Notes under the pieces: model-generated
The model's database searches: none
What the model saw: the letters and a program-made list of their open reading frames with translations, nothing else
What the model was told of the DNA's origin: nothing
DNA from: JBAXQQ01 sp037131695
Lineage (GTDB): Bacteria > Armatimonadota > Hebobacteria > CAIYQO01
DNA length: 64,000 nucleotides
Direction: 5' to 3'
Assembly (NCBI GenBank): GCA_964638715.1
Contig: CAZWZF010000018.1
Coordinates: forward strand, 26,164-90,163
Made by a program: the position numbers and the translations under genes
In this document: one piece after another, positions 8,395 through 19,000 of the stretch
How positions within the stretch are numbered: the first letter of the stretch is position 1
Layout of the letters: each line of letters opens with the position of its first letter

Positions 8395-11300
8395 TTATTT
8401 CTCAGTTTTATTCTCTACATTAAATAATTCCCCATTAGTTACCCATTTCACTAAAGGGTCAGCACTGAGACGTGCTATTTTGTCTTCAATATCTCGCCAG
8501 TCGTCGTCGCTACTTATTTCATAACTGTGACCCCAGAAATAAAATACGCCGCCATCAACTTTCACACGTTCTGCTTCCTTCCAGAATGAAGGATCACTGT
8601 ACTTCAGAGATACCTTCAATGCATATGGGTCATCTGTAGGGGAAATTGTTGAGGCTGATTCGACAGTACGCGCATATTTATATCCGGCTTTTTTTACCGC
8701 AGCCTTAACGTCATCATTATATGCCCCCCCAGGATATGCCATCCCAGAGACAGTTGTTTTAAACCATTCTTCAAGTACCTTCTTAGATTCAGTAAGTTGG
8801 TATTCCAGTTCTTCAGGTTTTAATTTTCGCATATCAGGATGCTGGAAGCCATGTGCACCAATTTCCAATCCTTTATAAGTCTTAATAAATTCTTCATGCG
8901 GTATGATAAGGAACGGGTCTTTTTTTAATCCAGCATCAGGATCTTTTGTGTATAACACATAATTCTCAGGATAGATAAAAAATGTTCCTTTAGCATCATA
9001 TTTTCGCAATAATGCGGCTAATTTCACATCGTTTTTATGCCCGTCATCCCAACTGCTGGTAACTGTCAATTGTTTATCTTCAGTTGTTTTTTGAATCCAA
9101 ACTTTATCAATATCAACGGAAGTTACCGGAGAATTAGAACTCAATCCCCACCCGGGTGCTAATTCAAGGCTGCCAGTCAGGCAAGTATCATCTTCACCCT
9201 CAAAACAAATATTCCCATCTATAGCTAATTGATGACGTTTGCCAATTACACGAATTAACATTACATGCCAATCAGTAGCTTCCAGGTTTTGATTGCCTAA
9301 TATTTTGTCATCTGGTTTATCATGTGATACTTGCATTGGCTGAGATTTACCACCGTCATAACATAATCTCGGTGCATCTGAAAAGAATGATATCTTCCCG
9401 TCAGGACTTATATTAGCGCAGATTTCAAAACCATATCGCATATTATTTAAATGACGATAACCAACCCTGATTAATCCTTGTTTTCCAGCTTTTTTGGGTT
9501 TTTCTGTTAAACGAAATTTGAATGATGCGGTGTAATCACCATCTTTATCAGATACCGGAGTAAGAGTAGAAAATATATTTTGTGCTGGATGCGCAGGAAG
9601 CAAATGTAAAACATGATTCCCCGGAGCCAGAGTATCATCAATAGTCGTTACAGCACCACCTTTAATAGTTGCCTGTGGGCCAAGACCTAATTCAAAATCA
9701 TCAACAAATAACGTCTGCGGTGTCATTGGCATTAAAGTAATATCCTGTTGCCGTTTAGCTATTAGTAAAATTCTGGTGCCATAATCTGCCAAAAATGATA
9801 TTTCGGCTTCACCCTTATTATTTACAGTGAATTGTTCACGGGTAAGCGCATCAACAAAAAATGTACCGTCAGGAAATTTAATTGAAGTTTTTGCTGCTTC
9901 CTGACTATAACTCTGCAACAGCAACAAGCCAAACATTTTGGCTTCACGTGTCATTGCCAACCATTTTACCTGTGGATTACTTACTGAAACATAAGGTTTT
10001 TCATCCCAATAATTATATACTTTAACATCTGTCTTGCCATATCCAAAACTACTGAAAGTTCTTCTAAGTGCACCCACCTGTGGATGATCATATCCGGATG
10101 CACCACCACGAATTTCATGAATTAACCCCATTGCTGTATCAGAAAGATATCGATGCTCTCGAACTTCTTTATCCTTTCCCTGGTCCGTCGCTCCAAATCC
10201 AATACCTATTCCACCAAAAGCATCTTCACTACGCAGCAAATGACGGTAATGTGGTATCAAACCACCCATTCTCCCCATTTCCATTGCACGCAAATAATCC
10301 GGCGGATATGGTAATGCTGTACCGGGAGTATCTTTATTAGGCGTAGGCAGCATTACAAATGACCATTCTTTTAATGATTTTTCTTTCTGTTCATCAGTAA
10401 GCATTTTATCCGGAATCCACTGACCCGGTGACTCAACACCAAGAGTAGCGTCAAACCATGTAGTATAAGGGAGCACCTGACAATTTGTTATATGGCCAAC
10501 GATATTTAGCCGCATACGCCTGGTAGGGTCAGTTTTACTGTAAAGCGGGTCAAGTGGTGTTAACCCCTTTTCCATTAACTCGCGGCTTCTTTTCCATACA
10601 CGTTTATAATATGCGCGATGTCCCCATAAGCTGCCAGACCAATTAATACCTTTATCACCAAAATGTATCCGATTGTAATCTACCATCGGATAAGTATTGT
10701 CATAATATATGCCAACACCTCGTTCCATCCACTGGCTGGCAGTATAAACAGCAAAATCCTGATAACTCAATGCATTAGCACTGCGGACTTCAGGTCCCCA
10801 GGTGCCTTTTTGCAATTTTCCTTCCTGAAAACCACTGTATTCAAAATATCGGAATCTTGACCATGTGGTATCAGCCCATTCGTCCATGTATTCAACCATT
10901 TCAGGATGATTGCCATTAGTTTGATGTTCTTCAAAATAAACTGTTGTTCCATTAGGGTGAGGGTTAGTAGCTTCTTTGCCGGCAAATTGCAATACTGATT
11001 TTATCCATGGTTCACCATTGGCGGTTGCATCTTTAAGTTTATATTTTTCTTCTATTCCTTTGAAATATGCATCATCCACCTTTCCGCTTCCCCTGCCTGC
11101 AACAATTTTGTCTACTAATCCCCATTCCTTTTCTACCGGATACTTACTGGAACAGTTAAAACCACCCCATACTACAACTGGCATACCCCCGCCACCAGGA
11201 ACATCATAACTGCGCCAATCAGATGGCATTGGCTTGGTAGGACTTGCTTGAAGACCAAACTCTATATGCCGTGGTTTATCTGCAAGTATCGAAACCTGAA

Positions 11301-12552
11301 TTATTTCAACTTTCAGTACTACTTTTCCTGATTCTATAAATAATCTCTGTAAAGATGTTTTTCCATCAGTATTATACCCCTGGGTATTATCACCACACCA
11401 GGCTAAACCACGTTCTTCAGCACCCAGCCAAATGTATGGCGCAAAATTCCATCGTTGGCTGCCCCAATGCATTTGATTATTAGATTCCCATACCTGGTAA
11501 CTGGGCGGTAATGCACCAGGAACAGCTGCTGCTTCCCATCGTGCCGGACGCCATGATTGGTTATACCAGGTAATATTCCCACCACGGGGAACTTTGCCTG
11601 CGTAATTATGCCGCATAGAGTTCATACCAACTAAATGGCATAATGGTGCTTCTGAATCCTTTAAAGATATTTCAACTTTCATAGTTTGTATAGTAACGGG
11701 GATTTCATTCGGAATAAGATTCCATACAATATCTGTAAAACCATCTTCTTCTATAGAAACTGTGGATTTCAATGTACCTGCAATAGATGTCGCTTCACAG
11801 TAAAATACTGCTAAATCAGGATATAAAACTTTGCCTGAAACATTTACTGGCTTCCATTCTATATTCTTTCCATCTACATTGCAGACAATCTTCATCGGTT
11901 CAGCTAATAATTCTTTACCATTAGCAACAACACTGTCAAAAAGCCCCAGGCTGTTAATTGTATAAGTACGACCAACAACTGATACTTTCTGTCCCTTAAC
12001 CTCAACCGGGGTAAAAGGAGCATATACCTTATGTTCTAATCCATAATTATTTTTTTCAAATCCGAAATGAGTTCGCCTGAATGTTCGGCTGGATAATAAC
12101 TTTGTGCCATCAAACTCATATTCAACTTGATAGACGCCATCAGGTAATTCCGGTAATTTTACAAATCCATGCCCGCGTCCTTTTAAATCTAAAGCGATTG
12201 AACCATCGGCTACTTTCTTACTATCATTTTGTGTTAGTATTGAAACATTCAGCCTTGTTGGATTAGCTTTATTGCGCATATCATCAGAAGGCAATAATTT
12301 CTTTGCTGAATCATAATCAAATCCAACTTCAATCTCGTTTGTATATGGGTAATACGCATAAGGAACGCGAGCGAAAACATCCGCATCACCAGAGTTTGAT
12401 ACGGTGCCATGCACTTGAGGATTATATCCAGTATTTTGACGCCATTTAATATCATCTTCAGAAAGAACTTCCTGTGATTTTATAACAGAAAACGTAACAG
12501 AAAGAATTACTGATATCACAAAAAATTTAAAATACATTTGATAATAGTTCAT
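8395..12552 (-). CDS. Secreted GH123/DUF6067-like enzyme fused to a polysaccharide deacetylase (CE4)
   Basis: A 1385-residue exported protein. The ATG at 12552 is preferred over the GTG three codons upstream because AAGGTGA lies just before it. Residues 1-28 form a signal peptide. The central part carries the paralogue blocks GLAWCGDNTQGY, FGLQASPTKPMP and a barrel strand with IYYDN. A beta-sandwich follows (FVDDFELGLG onward, LamG-like). The last 250 residues are a NodB/CE4 deacetylase: SSWDDGH (metal-binding Asp pair), HGFQHPD (metal His motif), AYPGGAYND and a late WGHSYE. This predicts removal of acetyl groups from a polysaccharide and cleavage in one chain. It lies 16 bases from the upstream enzyme gene. 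The glycosidase activity is inferred from similarity to the paralogues. Confidence 0.8.
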   Translation of the reverse strand: MNYYQMYFKFFVISVILSVTFSVIKSQEVLSEDDIKWRQNTGYNPQVHGTVSNSGDADVFARVPYAYYPYTNEIEVGFDYDSAKKLLPSDDMRNKANPTRLNVSILTQNDSKKVADGSIALDLKGRGHGFVKLPELPDGVYQVEYEFDGTKLLSSRTFRRTHFGFEKNNYGLEHKVYAPFTPVEVKGQKVSVVGRTYTINSLGLFDSVVANGKELLAEPMKIVCNVDGKNIEWKPVNVSGKVLYPDLAVFYCEATSIAGTLKSTVSIEEDGFTDIVWNLIPNEIPVTIQTMKVEISLKDSEAPLCHLVGMNSMRHNYAGKVPRGGNITWYNQSWRPARWEAAAVPGALPPSYQVWESNNQMHWGSQRWNFAPYIWLGAEERGLAWCGDNTQGYNTDGKTSLQRLFIESGKVVLKVEIIQVSILADKPRHIEFGLQASPTKPMPSDWRSYDVPGGGGMPVVVWGGFNCSSKYPVEKEWGLVDKIVAGRGSGKVDDAYFKGIEEKYKLKDATANGEPWIKSVLQFAGKEATNPHPNGTTVYFEEHQTNGNHPEMVEYMDEWADTTWSRFRYFEYSGFQEGKLQKGTWGPEVRSANALSYQDFAVYTASQWMERGVGIYYDNTYPMVDYNRIHFGDKGINWSGSLWGHRAYYKRVWKRSRELMEKGLTPLDPLYSKTDPTRRMRLNIVGHITNCQVLPYTTWFDATLGVESPGQWIPDKMLTDEQKEKSLKEWSFVMLPTPNKDTPGTALPYPPDYLRAMEMGRMGGLIPHYRHLLRSEDAFGGIGIGFGATDQGKDKEVREHRYLSDTAMGLIHEIRGGASGYDHPQVGALRRTFSSFGYGKTDVKVYNYWDEKPYVSVSNPQVKWLAMTREAKMFGLLLLQSYSQEAAKTSIKFPDGTFFVDALTREQFTVNNKGEAEISFLADYGTRILLIAKRQQDITLMPMTPQTLFVDDFELGLGPQATIKGGAVTTIDDTLAPGNHVLHLLPAHPAQNIFSTLTPVSDKDGDYTASFKFRLTEKPKKAGKQGLIRVGYRHLNNMRYGFEICANISPDGKISFFSDAPRLCYDGGKSQPMQVSHDKPDDKILGNQNLEATDWHVMLIRVIGKRHQLAIDGNICFEGEDDTCLTGSLELAPGWGLSSNSPVTSVDIDKVWIQKTTEDKQLTVTSSWDDGHKNDVKLAALLRKYDAKGTFFIYPENYVLYTKDPDAGLKKDPFLIIPHEEFIKTYKGLEIGAHGFQHPDMRKLKPEELEYQLTESKKVLEEWFKTTVSGMAYPGGAYNDDVKAAVKKAGYKYARTVESASTISPTDDPYALKVSLKYSDPSFWKEAERVKVDGGVFYFWGHSYEISSDDDWRDIEDKIARLSADPLVKWVTNGELFNVENKTEK

Positions 12553-12568
12553 TTTCTTCACCTTTTAT

Positions 12569-15500
12569 TTAAAATCCTATTCCTTGAGCAGGTATTGAAT
12601 TAAGCAGAATAAATCCACGCCAATCATGTCCTGCCACATCCATTCTTACTTTTGCCGGATGAATGGTACCACCAGCACGCGGTCCACCTGGATCAATAAT
12701 TCCAAAAGTATCTGTCATACCCTCAATATCATATAAATCGCGGCCACGGATTAACTCATTGGAAACTGGCAGTAATTTCGGGAAATCAAATGATACTTGT
12801 AAATTCTGGACATTATTTTTCCCATAGTTTGTCACTAAAATTAACAGTGCGTCATTTTTACGATAAACTGCGACATCTATATTTGGATTTTCACATTTAA
12901 TCAAATCTTTAGTCTTCCATGATGGCAAGAACTCCATCTCGCCAGGCAAGGCTTTAAATGTTTTAAACGCTGGCATGGCATACGCCTGATATTCAATCCC
13001 GGAGAAAAATTCTACTCCATGATTAATCATCGTTGCCATTGCTGTTCGATGTCCTTTCCAGGCGGCCTTTTTATCATATTCGCCTAAATCATCTTTAAAT
13101 GCATCCCATCCGTAATGATAAAGATGACTGAGAGAATATCCCCATAAATATTGATTATACATAACGTCCATCCATTCACGCGGCCACATGTCCATGAAAT
13201 CCGGACCACCTGGTATCGGGGTTGGATTTTCGCCACCCATCACCAGGTCTGCATACGCGCATATAGGAGCAAATTGAAAATCGGTATTATGAATTACCAT
13301 GGCAGTTGGATTTCGATATTTTTCAAATACAACACGCATTCTGCGGAAATAATCACGTGCTGTCCATAAATCATATCCAGGTTGTACCCGGCCATCAGGC
13401 AATAGATAAGCACTTGTTACTGCCGGATCAGTATATAAACGCGTAAACACATTATCAAAATAATACCCGTCTATCTCGCAATCACGGATAAATTTCTCGG
13501 TCCAATATAATTTATTATCTGCTGCTGTCCGTGTGAAAGGGCTACTCCATTCAGGCGCAAAATATTCATATTCATGGCTCCAATAATCTGCGCTGGTATT
13601 TTCAACATAACACTTCTCTAAATTGCCATTTGCATGAAGATCATCAACCCATTTACGCATTTTTGACGGATCGTCAGGATATACGCGTGCATATACCGCA
13701 CCGGGTGTCTTTTTAGGATCCCAGCGTCCGCTTTCCTGTATATATCCAAAACCAATAGTATGTGCTGTTGTTCGATAAGGGGTCACAGCCCGTACAGGTA
13801 CGGTACATAGACCGAATACTATTTTTCTTGGTGAAGAAAACTCTACAGCTTCACTTGCCAGATTACAAACCAGTTCTACATTGCTATCTTTAGTTCTGAT
13901 AATTTCTATTGCTGGCTTTTTATCTGACGGCCACCATCCCTGGTCGCTATCAGCAAACCATGTTACACCGCTATTCAGGTTTCCTACATGTACTATTGGA
14001 ACAAATGAACCTGTTGTCATGCTTTGTCCCGGTACATCAGTTGATTTCCATACAGTGCCAATTGTACCGGCACCGGGCAGTTTGCCGGCACGATTGGATT
14101 GCCGCATGTTATTCCCTACGGACATGTAGTAAGTCGCTGATTCACCTTTAAATGGGATTACTAATTGTAAATCATCAATTTTTGCTGTTTTACCTTTGAC
14201 TGTTGGCGCAAGAGTTAATTCTATCCGCGCTGTTCCATCGTAGTCCAAACGATAATTCACATTTGCTGACACCGGACCGCCAACAGATGACCCGCTAAAA
14301 TTAACATTCGTCTTTGATATTTGTCCTTTACGTGGTTCTTTATCAGTTGGTTTCATGATAAAAGCTGAACCGCCTGACAACCCGCGAAGATAAATAGGCG
14401 CAGATAACAATTCCATACCTGCAGCATCAATATATGCAGGTAACGCTGAACCATTTAATCTGATGGATTTTTTATATGCTTTTATAGTACCTTTATCATA
14501 AGATAATGGTTGAAAAATACGGGGAACAACATCATCACACCCTACTTTATTATCTAACCATGGAAATTCTTTAGTGTGGTCTTTTCTGATAAATGAACTT
14601 TTATTATTTGCCAATTCTTTATTATCAACATCAAGAATTTGTGCTGTAATACTATATTTTCCGGGTGCTAAATTTGCAGGAACTTTCATACTTGCAGTAC
14701 CAAGTCCATAAGGGAAACTATCTATTTTTTCTTCTGTAATGACTTTATTCTCTGCATCTTTTACAGATACCTGAACAAATTTTATTTTATCTTTATCCAG
14801 TAAATCATAAATATCAACGCTTGTATTAACAATATTTGATAATGGATAATAATTACATGATAAAGGAAATGCCTCTTTTTTCGTCTCTACTTTAAGCCCT
14901 TCAATATTCATCGGATCATTGAATGCGAAACTACGTTTAAAAGTGAAAAGTGAAATATCACCCGAGATTACTTTGACAAGATAAACATAACCGGAGTTAT
15001 CTTTTGCTATTGCGGCATCCTCATCAAAACGTTGCGTAAATGTTTCACCAGGTGCTAATGATAAAGAATATTCCTTTTTCACTGGAATATCTTTTTCCTG
15101 ACTAATTTGAACTATCGCAGTAGCTTCAATACGCTTTGATGTTGTATTTAATATGGTAAGATTTCCTGTAACACGTTTCGTGGTGAGTCCCTGTTCAATA
15201 CCATCTAAACGAATAGATGGTGCTTCGTCACGAAATGTTGCAGTAATTGGCCAACCATATAGTCCACACCACTGCCATGGATGCATAAGGCTGGCGGCGA
15301 TACCCAATTTCCACCGGGTGCCATCTTTTATTGGCTGTGGGAAATAAACCGTTTTACGCGGCACTGCGAATTCGCCCATCCAGATTTTTCCGTCAGCAGA
15401 AAGTTTTTGTTTAAAATCCCACTTTCCATCCCAGGAAATCATATTCTGCCCAATGGTGTATTGTTCCTCGCGATCCCACTGATTACCGGTAGCAGTACCA

Positions 15501-16039
15501 ATAAATTGATACTTACATGGTAATCCTATGGAACCATTTCCGCCATGATCAATATAAAACTCACCCAGCGTTTCCCAACAAGCCATCGAATCCCATTGCG
15601 GCTTACGATTTAATCGTGAAGGCATCTCGCCATCGCGCATTGGAATCCTCACCGCCATGTATATATTCTCAGGGTCCCAGCCCAAATTAAAAATTGCACT
15701 TGGACGCGCTTTAAGCAATTGACCAATATTTGACGCACCAGTGCCAGGCGTTAAACAAACTGAGTTCTTCCATTCATCAGGATCAATATTTCCATCAATA
15801 ACTGGTGCTTTCAATAATCGCGGTATTACCATTTGCAAATCATCTACTGGCAATGGGGCATTAGCTTTCAATGCCAATTCTGCCTTGCGAGCTGTTACAA
15901 GAGCTAATCTTGCTTGCGACATTTCAGTTTCAAGTGCTTTTATTTTTGCGGTTGCATCTGTTACATCACTTGCAAAAGCAATGACAGAAATAGCCGTAAA
16001 AATTATAATATATAACAATCGAATAACTTCATTTTTCAT
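12569..16039 (-). CDS. Secreted GH123/DUF6067-like enzyme with N-terminal CBM9/DOMON-like domain
   Basis: A 1156-residue exported protein. The signal peptide (LLYIIIFTAISVIAFA) is followed by a short helical, charged segment of about 35 residues (KIKALETEMSQARLALVTAR) that may form a coiled coil. Then comes a CBM9/DOMON-like domain opening with the family hallmark PVIDGNIDPDEW. Middle Ig-like domains lead to the shared core (VTWFADSDQGWWPSDKKPAIEIIR, split over strands; FGLCTVPVRAV) and a barrel with DGYYFDNVF, where the Asp is the likely catalytic or binding acid. The start has AGGAG seven bases upstream. It is 23 bases downstream of its closest paralogue. Probable role: hydrolysis of an extracellular polysaccharide. 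Confidence 0.78.
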   Translation of the reverse strand: MKNEVIRLLYIIIFTAISVIAFASDVTDATAKIKALETEMSQARLALVTARKAELALKANAPLPVDDLQMVIPRLLKAPVIDGNIDPDEWKNSVCLTPGTGASNIGQLLKARPSAIFNLGWDPENIYMAVRIPMRDGEMPSRLNRKPQWDSMACWETLGEFYIDHGGNGSIGLPCKYQFIGTATGNQWDREEQYTIGQNMISWDGKWDFKQKLSADGKIWMGEFAVPRKTVYFPQPIKDGTRWKLGIAASLMHPWQWCGLYGWPITATFRDEAPSIRLDGIEQGLTTKRVTGNLTILNTTSKRIEATAIVQISQEKDIPVKKEYSLSLAPGETFTQRFDEDAAIAKDNSGYVYLVKVISGDISLFTFKRSFAFNDPMNIEGLKVETKKEAFPLSCNYYPLSNIVNTSVDIYDLLDKDKIKFVQVSVKDAENKVITEEKIDSFPYGLGTASMKVPANLAPGKYSITAQILDVDNKELANNKSSFIRKDHTKEFPWLDNKVGCDDVVPRIFQPLSYDKGTIKAYKKSIRLNGSALPAYIDAAGMELLSAPIYLRGLSGGSAFIMKPTDKEPRKGQISKTNVNFSGSSVGGPVSANVNYRLDYDGTARIELTLAPTVKGKTAKIDDLQLVIPFKGESATYYMSVGNNMRQSNRAGKLPGAGTIGTVWKSTDVPGQSMTTGSFVPIVHVGNLNSGVTWFADSDQGWWPSDKKPAIEIIRTKDSNVELVCNLASEAVEFSSPRKIVFGLCTVPVRAVTPYRTTAHTIGFGYIQESGRWDPKKTPGAVYARVYPDDPSKMRKWVDDLHANGNLEKCYVENTSADYWSHEYEYFAPEWSSPFTRTAADNKLYWTEKFIRDCEIDGYYFDNVFTRLYTDPAVTSAYLLPDGRVQPGYDLWTARDYFRRMRVVFEKYRNPTAMVIHNTDFQFAPICAYADLVMGGENPTPIPGGPDFMDMWPREWMDVMYNQYLWGYSLSHLYHYGWDAFKDDLGEYDKKAAWKGHRTAMATMINHGVEFFSGIEYQAYAMPAFKTFKALPGEMEFLPSWKTKDLIKCENPNIDVAVYRKNDALLILVTNYGKNNVQNLQVSFDFPKLLPVSNELIRGRDLYDIEGMTDTFGIIDPGGPRAGGTIHPAKVRMDVAGHDWRGFILLNSIPAQGIGF

Positions 16040-16062
16040 TTTTTTGCTCCTGATTAAGTGGA

Positions 16063-19000
16063 TTATTCTGCAAAAGTATCGATAAATACAATTTTTGATT
16101 CACCGGCTTTGAGATCTTTTATAGTTATCTCACCTGATATCGCGTCTAAATCTCCGCCTATGCATTGTGTGTATGCTTGCCACAGTTTTGGCACTTTTAC
16201 ACCAAGTTTATCAAGATCTGCTTTGATTTTCACTGTGGATAATTTATCACCGTTATTTTTTACCAGCAGCATTGCGGTTCCGGGAAGTGTCCATGATTGT
16301 ATGGTTACTTGTTTATTTGGAACCGCAACCGCGTTATCTAATAACTTTGCTCTTCCAATACCCCAGCCAAGAACAGAATCAAGCTGATTTTCAGTAAATA
16401 AACTTTTTGTATCAGAGGATACCGGCTTATTATCCCAGCTAATTAATATAAATCTGGCGTCATGATAATAGATATCAAAACCAGAAACTTCTCCACTTTT
16501 CAGATTAAGTTTTGGTATTGCTAACGAACGCAGTTTAACTTTCATATTCCATCCTAAAGGATGCGGAGAATCAGGAATTTCCTTGTACCAGTTAAATTGA
16601 CTTAAATACTTCTCTGATATCACACCTTTATCAATATCCATCTCAGATATGCGAATCTGACTGGCTTTAATCCCTGCAGGAACACCCAATTTACGCAAAT
16701 CAAGGGTCAACTCGCATTTACGAGTCTTTTCTTTTCCTGCTTCATCAAGACCATAATTCATTATCTCAATAACCGCACTGTTTGATCGTTTCCATATAGA
16801 TGCCTTTAAACCATTACCTATCTTTTTTACGACATTTCCATTGCGCCAGTATGGGATAAAATTAACATCACTGGCGGCAATGCCGAAATGTCTGAAAGGA
16901 GTCGAATTAAATGGATATCCACTGCCACCAGCACCGGTATCGTGCATTGATGCCCAATGAGGATTCATAAAACCAAGATGGCTGATATTTACACCAAATG
17001 TCTGTGGATGCGACATGGCAATCATGCGGTCGGGAGGATATGTGGTAATTGGATCCGGCATGGGGTATTCAGAGTCAAGAATTGCATCTGTCCACGGCAA
17101 TGCCCGCAAGCAAATCGAGTTTGTAGCATGACCGGATACACCACCCGGATACAAATCATTCTCCTGCATAAGGGCCCATGTACGCTTATACCATTCACGC
17201 AAAGTATTATCCATACTCGTAGGCTGAATCTGACCATCAGGTAAACGATAACCGAAACCAGCAATTAAATCGCGTGCATCACGCGAAAAAGATATATCAA
17301 AGTAGTAATGTGTCACTCCGCCCTCGCGAATATGACGATTCATAAGATACATCATATAATCCTGATAACTTTTATTCAATGATTCATCGCCAGGTAGCCA
17401 GTCCGCGCCAAAATATCCATACAAACCGGGTTCTGTAGTTTTATCCATATAGCCACGCAATGCAATTTGATTAGTTAGGAACAATTTAAGACGTGGAGCA
17501 ATATTCGTGTATCCTTCTTTAGCCATACCTTCAGCAATAGTTTTATACTTTGCGTAATATTCCGGCCATTCTTTAACATCAGTTGACGGCATACTTAGAA
17601 TAGAAAAATATTCCTGCTTTGTCTTTTCATTAGTTTTATAATTTGGCGCGGAAAAACCATTAGCCGCTGATACCTGGGTTAGACGCCAACCTTTCGCTAA
17701 ATGGCGGAATGGTGTGGCGTTGTATTGCAACTGAATAGTTCTGGGCGTATTCAAAATAAATGGTTTTTCGCCGGTGGTCGTTTTGATGATATTATTACAT
17801 ATAACGATTGTTTTACCTTGACGAATTAAACTATGTGCAGGAACTTTATCATTTGGAACCCATCCCTGATCACTGTCCGCTGTCCACAGGAAACCGCGAT
17901 ATTCATTCCCGACCCATAGATTTGATTCAAAATTCCCAACAATCATTGTTGAGCCAGCTTTTCCGATATTGTCGAGGGTATTCCATATTGGTCCTTTTCC
18001 ATCAGGCACTTTACCGATATATCGCGCGGAATAGTTGCCGCCAGTACCGCCAATGCAGGACATCCAATTGCCTTTACTGTCATCTACAAACCATTCAACC
18101 CGCAGCGCATCAATTGCCACTGACTTTGCTTTAGATGCATACGTCAGGTCAATATTAACCAATCCATCCTGTTCAGCCCATCCTTTTACAGTAAAAATTA
18201 CACCTGCAACTTCTGATTTTCCATTAAACTCAATCCGCCAATCTTTAAGACTTGTAAATGTCGGTTTTCCACTGGCAGGAACTTTATATTCTTTACCACC
18301 AATGGTAATAATAATATTTGCTGATTTAGTAAATACATTGCCACCGTTAGCTATTATCTGTTTTGGCATACCAAGGCCATTCATCTGATATTCGCGGCGT
18401 GTGCAGTACAATGAATTATTCTTCACTTTCAATGCTTCAAAAGGTTTCAATAACTTTTTATCATCACCAATTTTATTATTCCACCATGCTGAAAACTCTC
18501 TGGCCTCATCTTTTTTGTCAAATGTTGCATCATTGCGTGTTACCAGTACTTTGCCTGCCGCATCCACTAATGACATCGTTACACGATATTTACCAGCTTC
18601 AAGGGTTGGCAGTTGCACAATATCTTCATATTTGTAGTTAACATATTGGGTTATTTTACCATCTTTAATTACTTTGCCATCTTTATCAATTATATAACTT
18701 AATGCCGCAGGCTTAGATCCTACCGGAATTACTGCATCAAGCGTATCACCGGCAAGGGCGATTTTATTGCTTACCGGATTATAACGCATATCATATTCAA
18801 ATACTAAAGTGCGGGGATCAGCTTTCAGGTAGCTTTTATCAGTGCCGGCAAATTTACAGGTAAAAGTATAAATTGCTGGTGAATCATTACCTTCTACTGG
18901 TGTGACAATTAATTTGTAAGTTGAGCTATTATTAGGAGATCCCCATTTGGTAAAACTATATTCCAAACCGGGGAAATCCTTATCAATATCAAATCGAACA

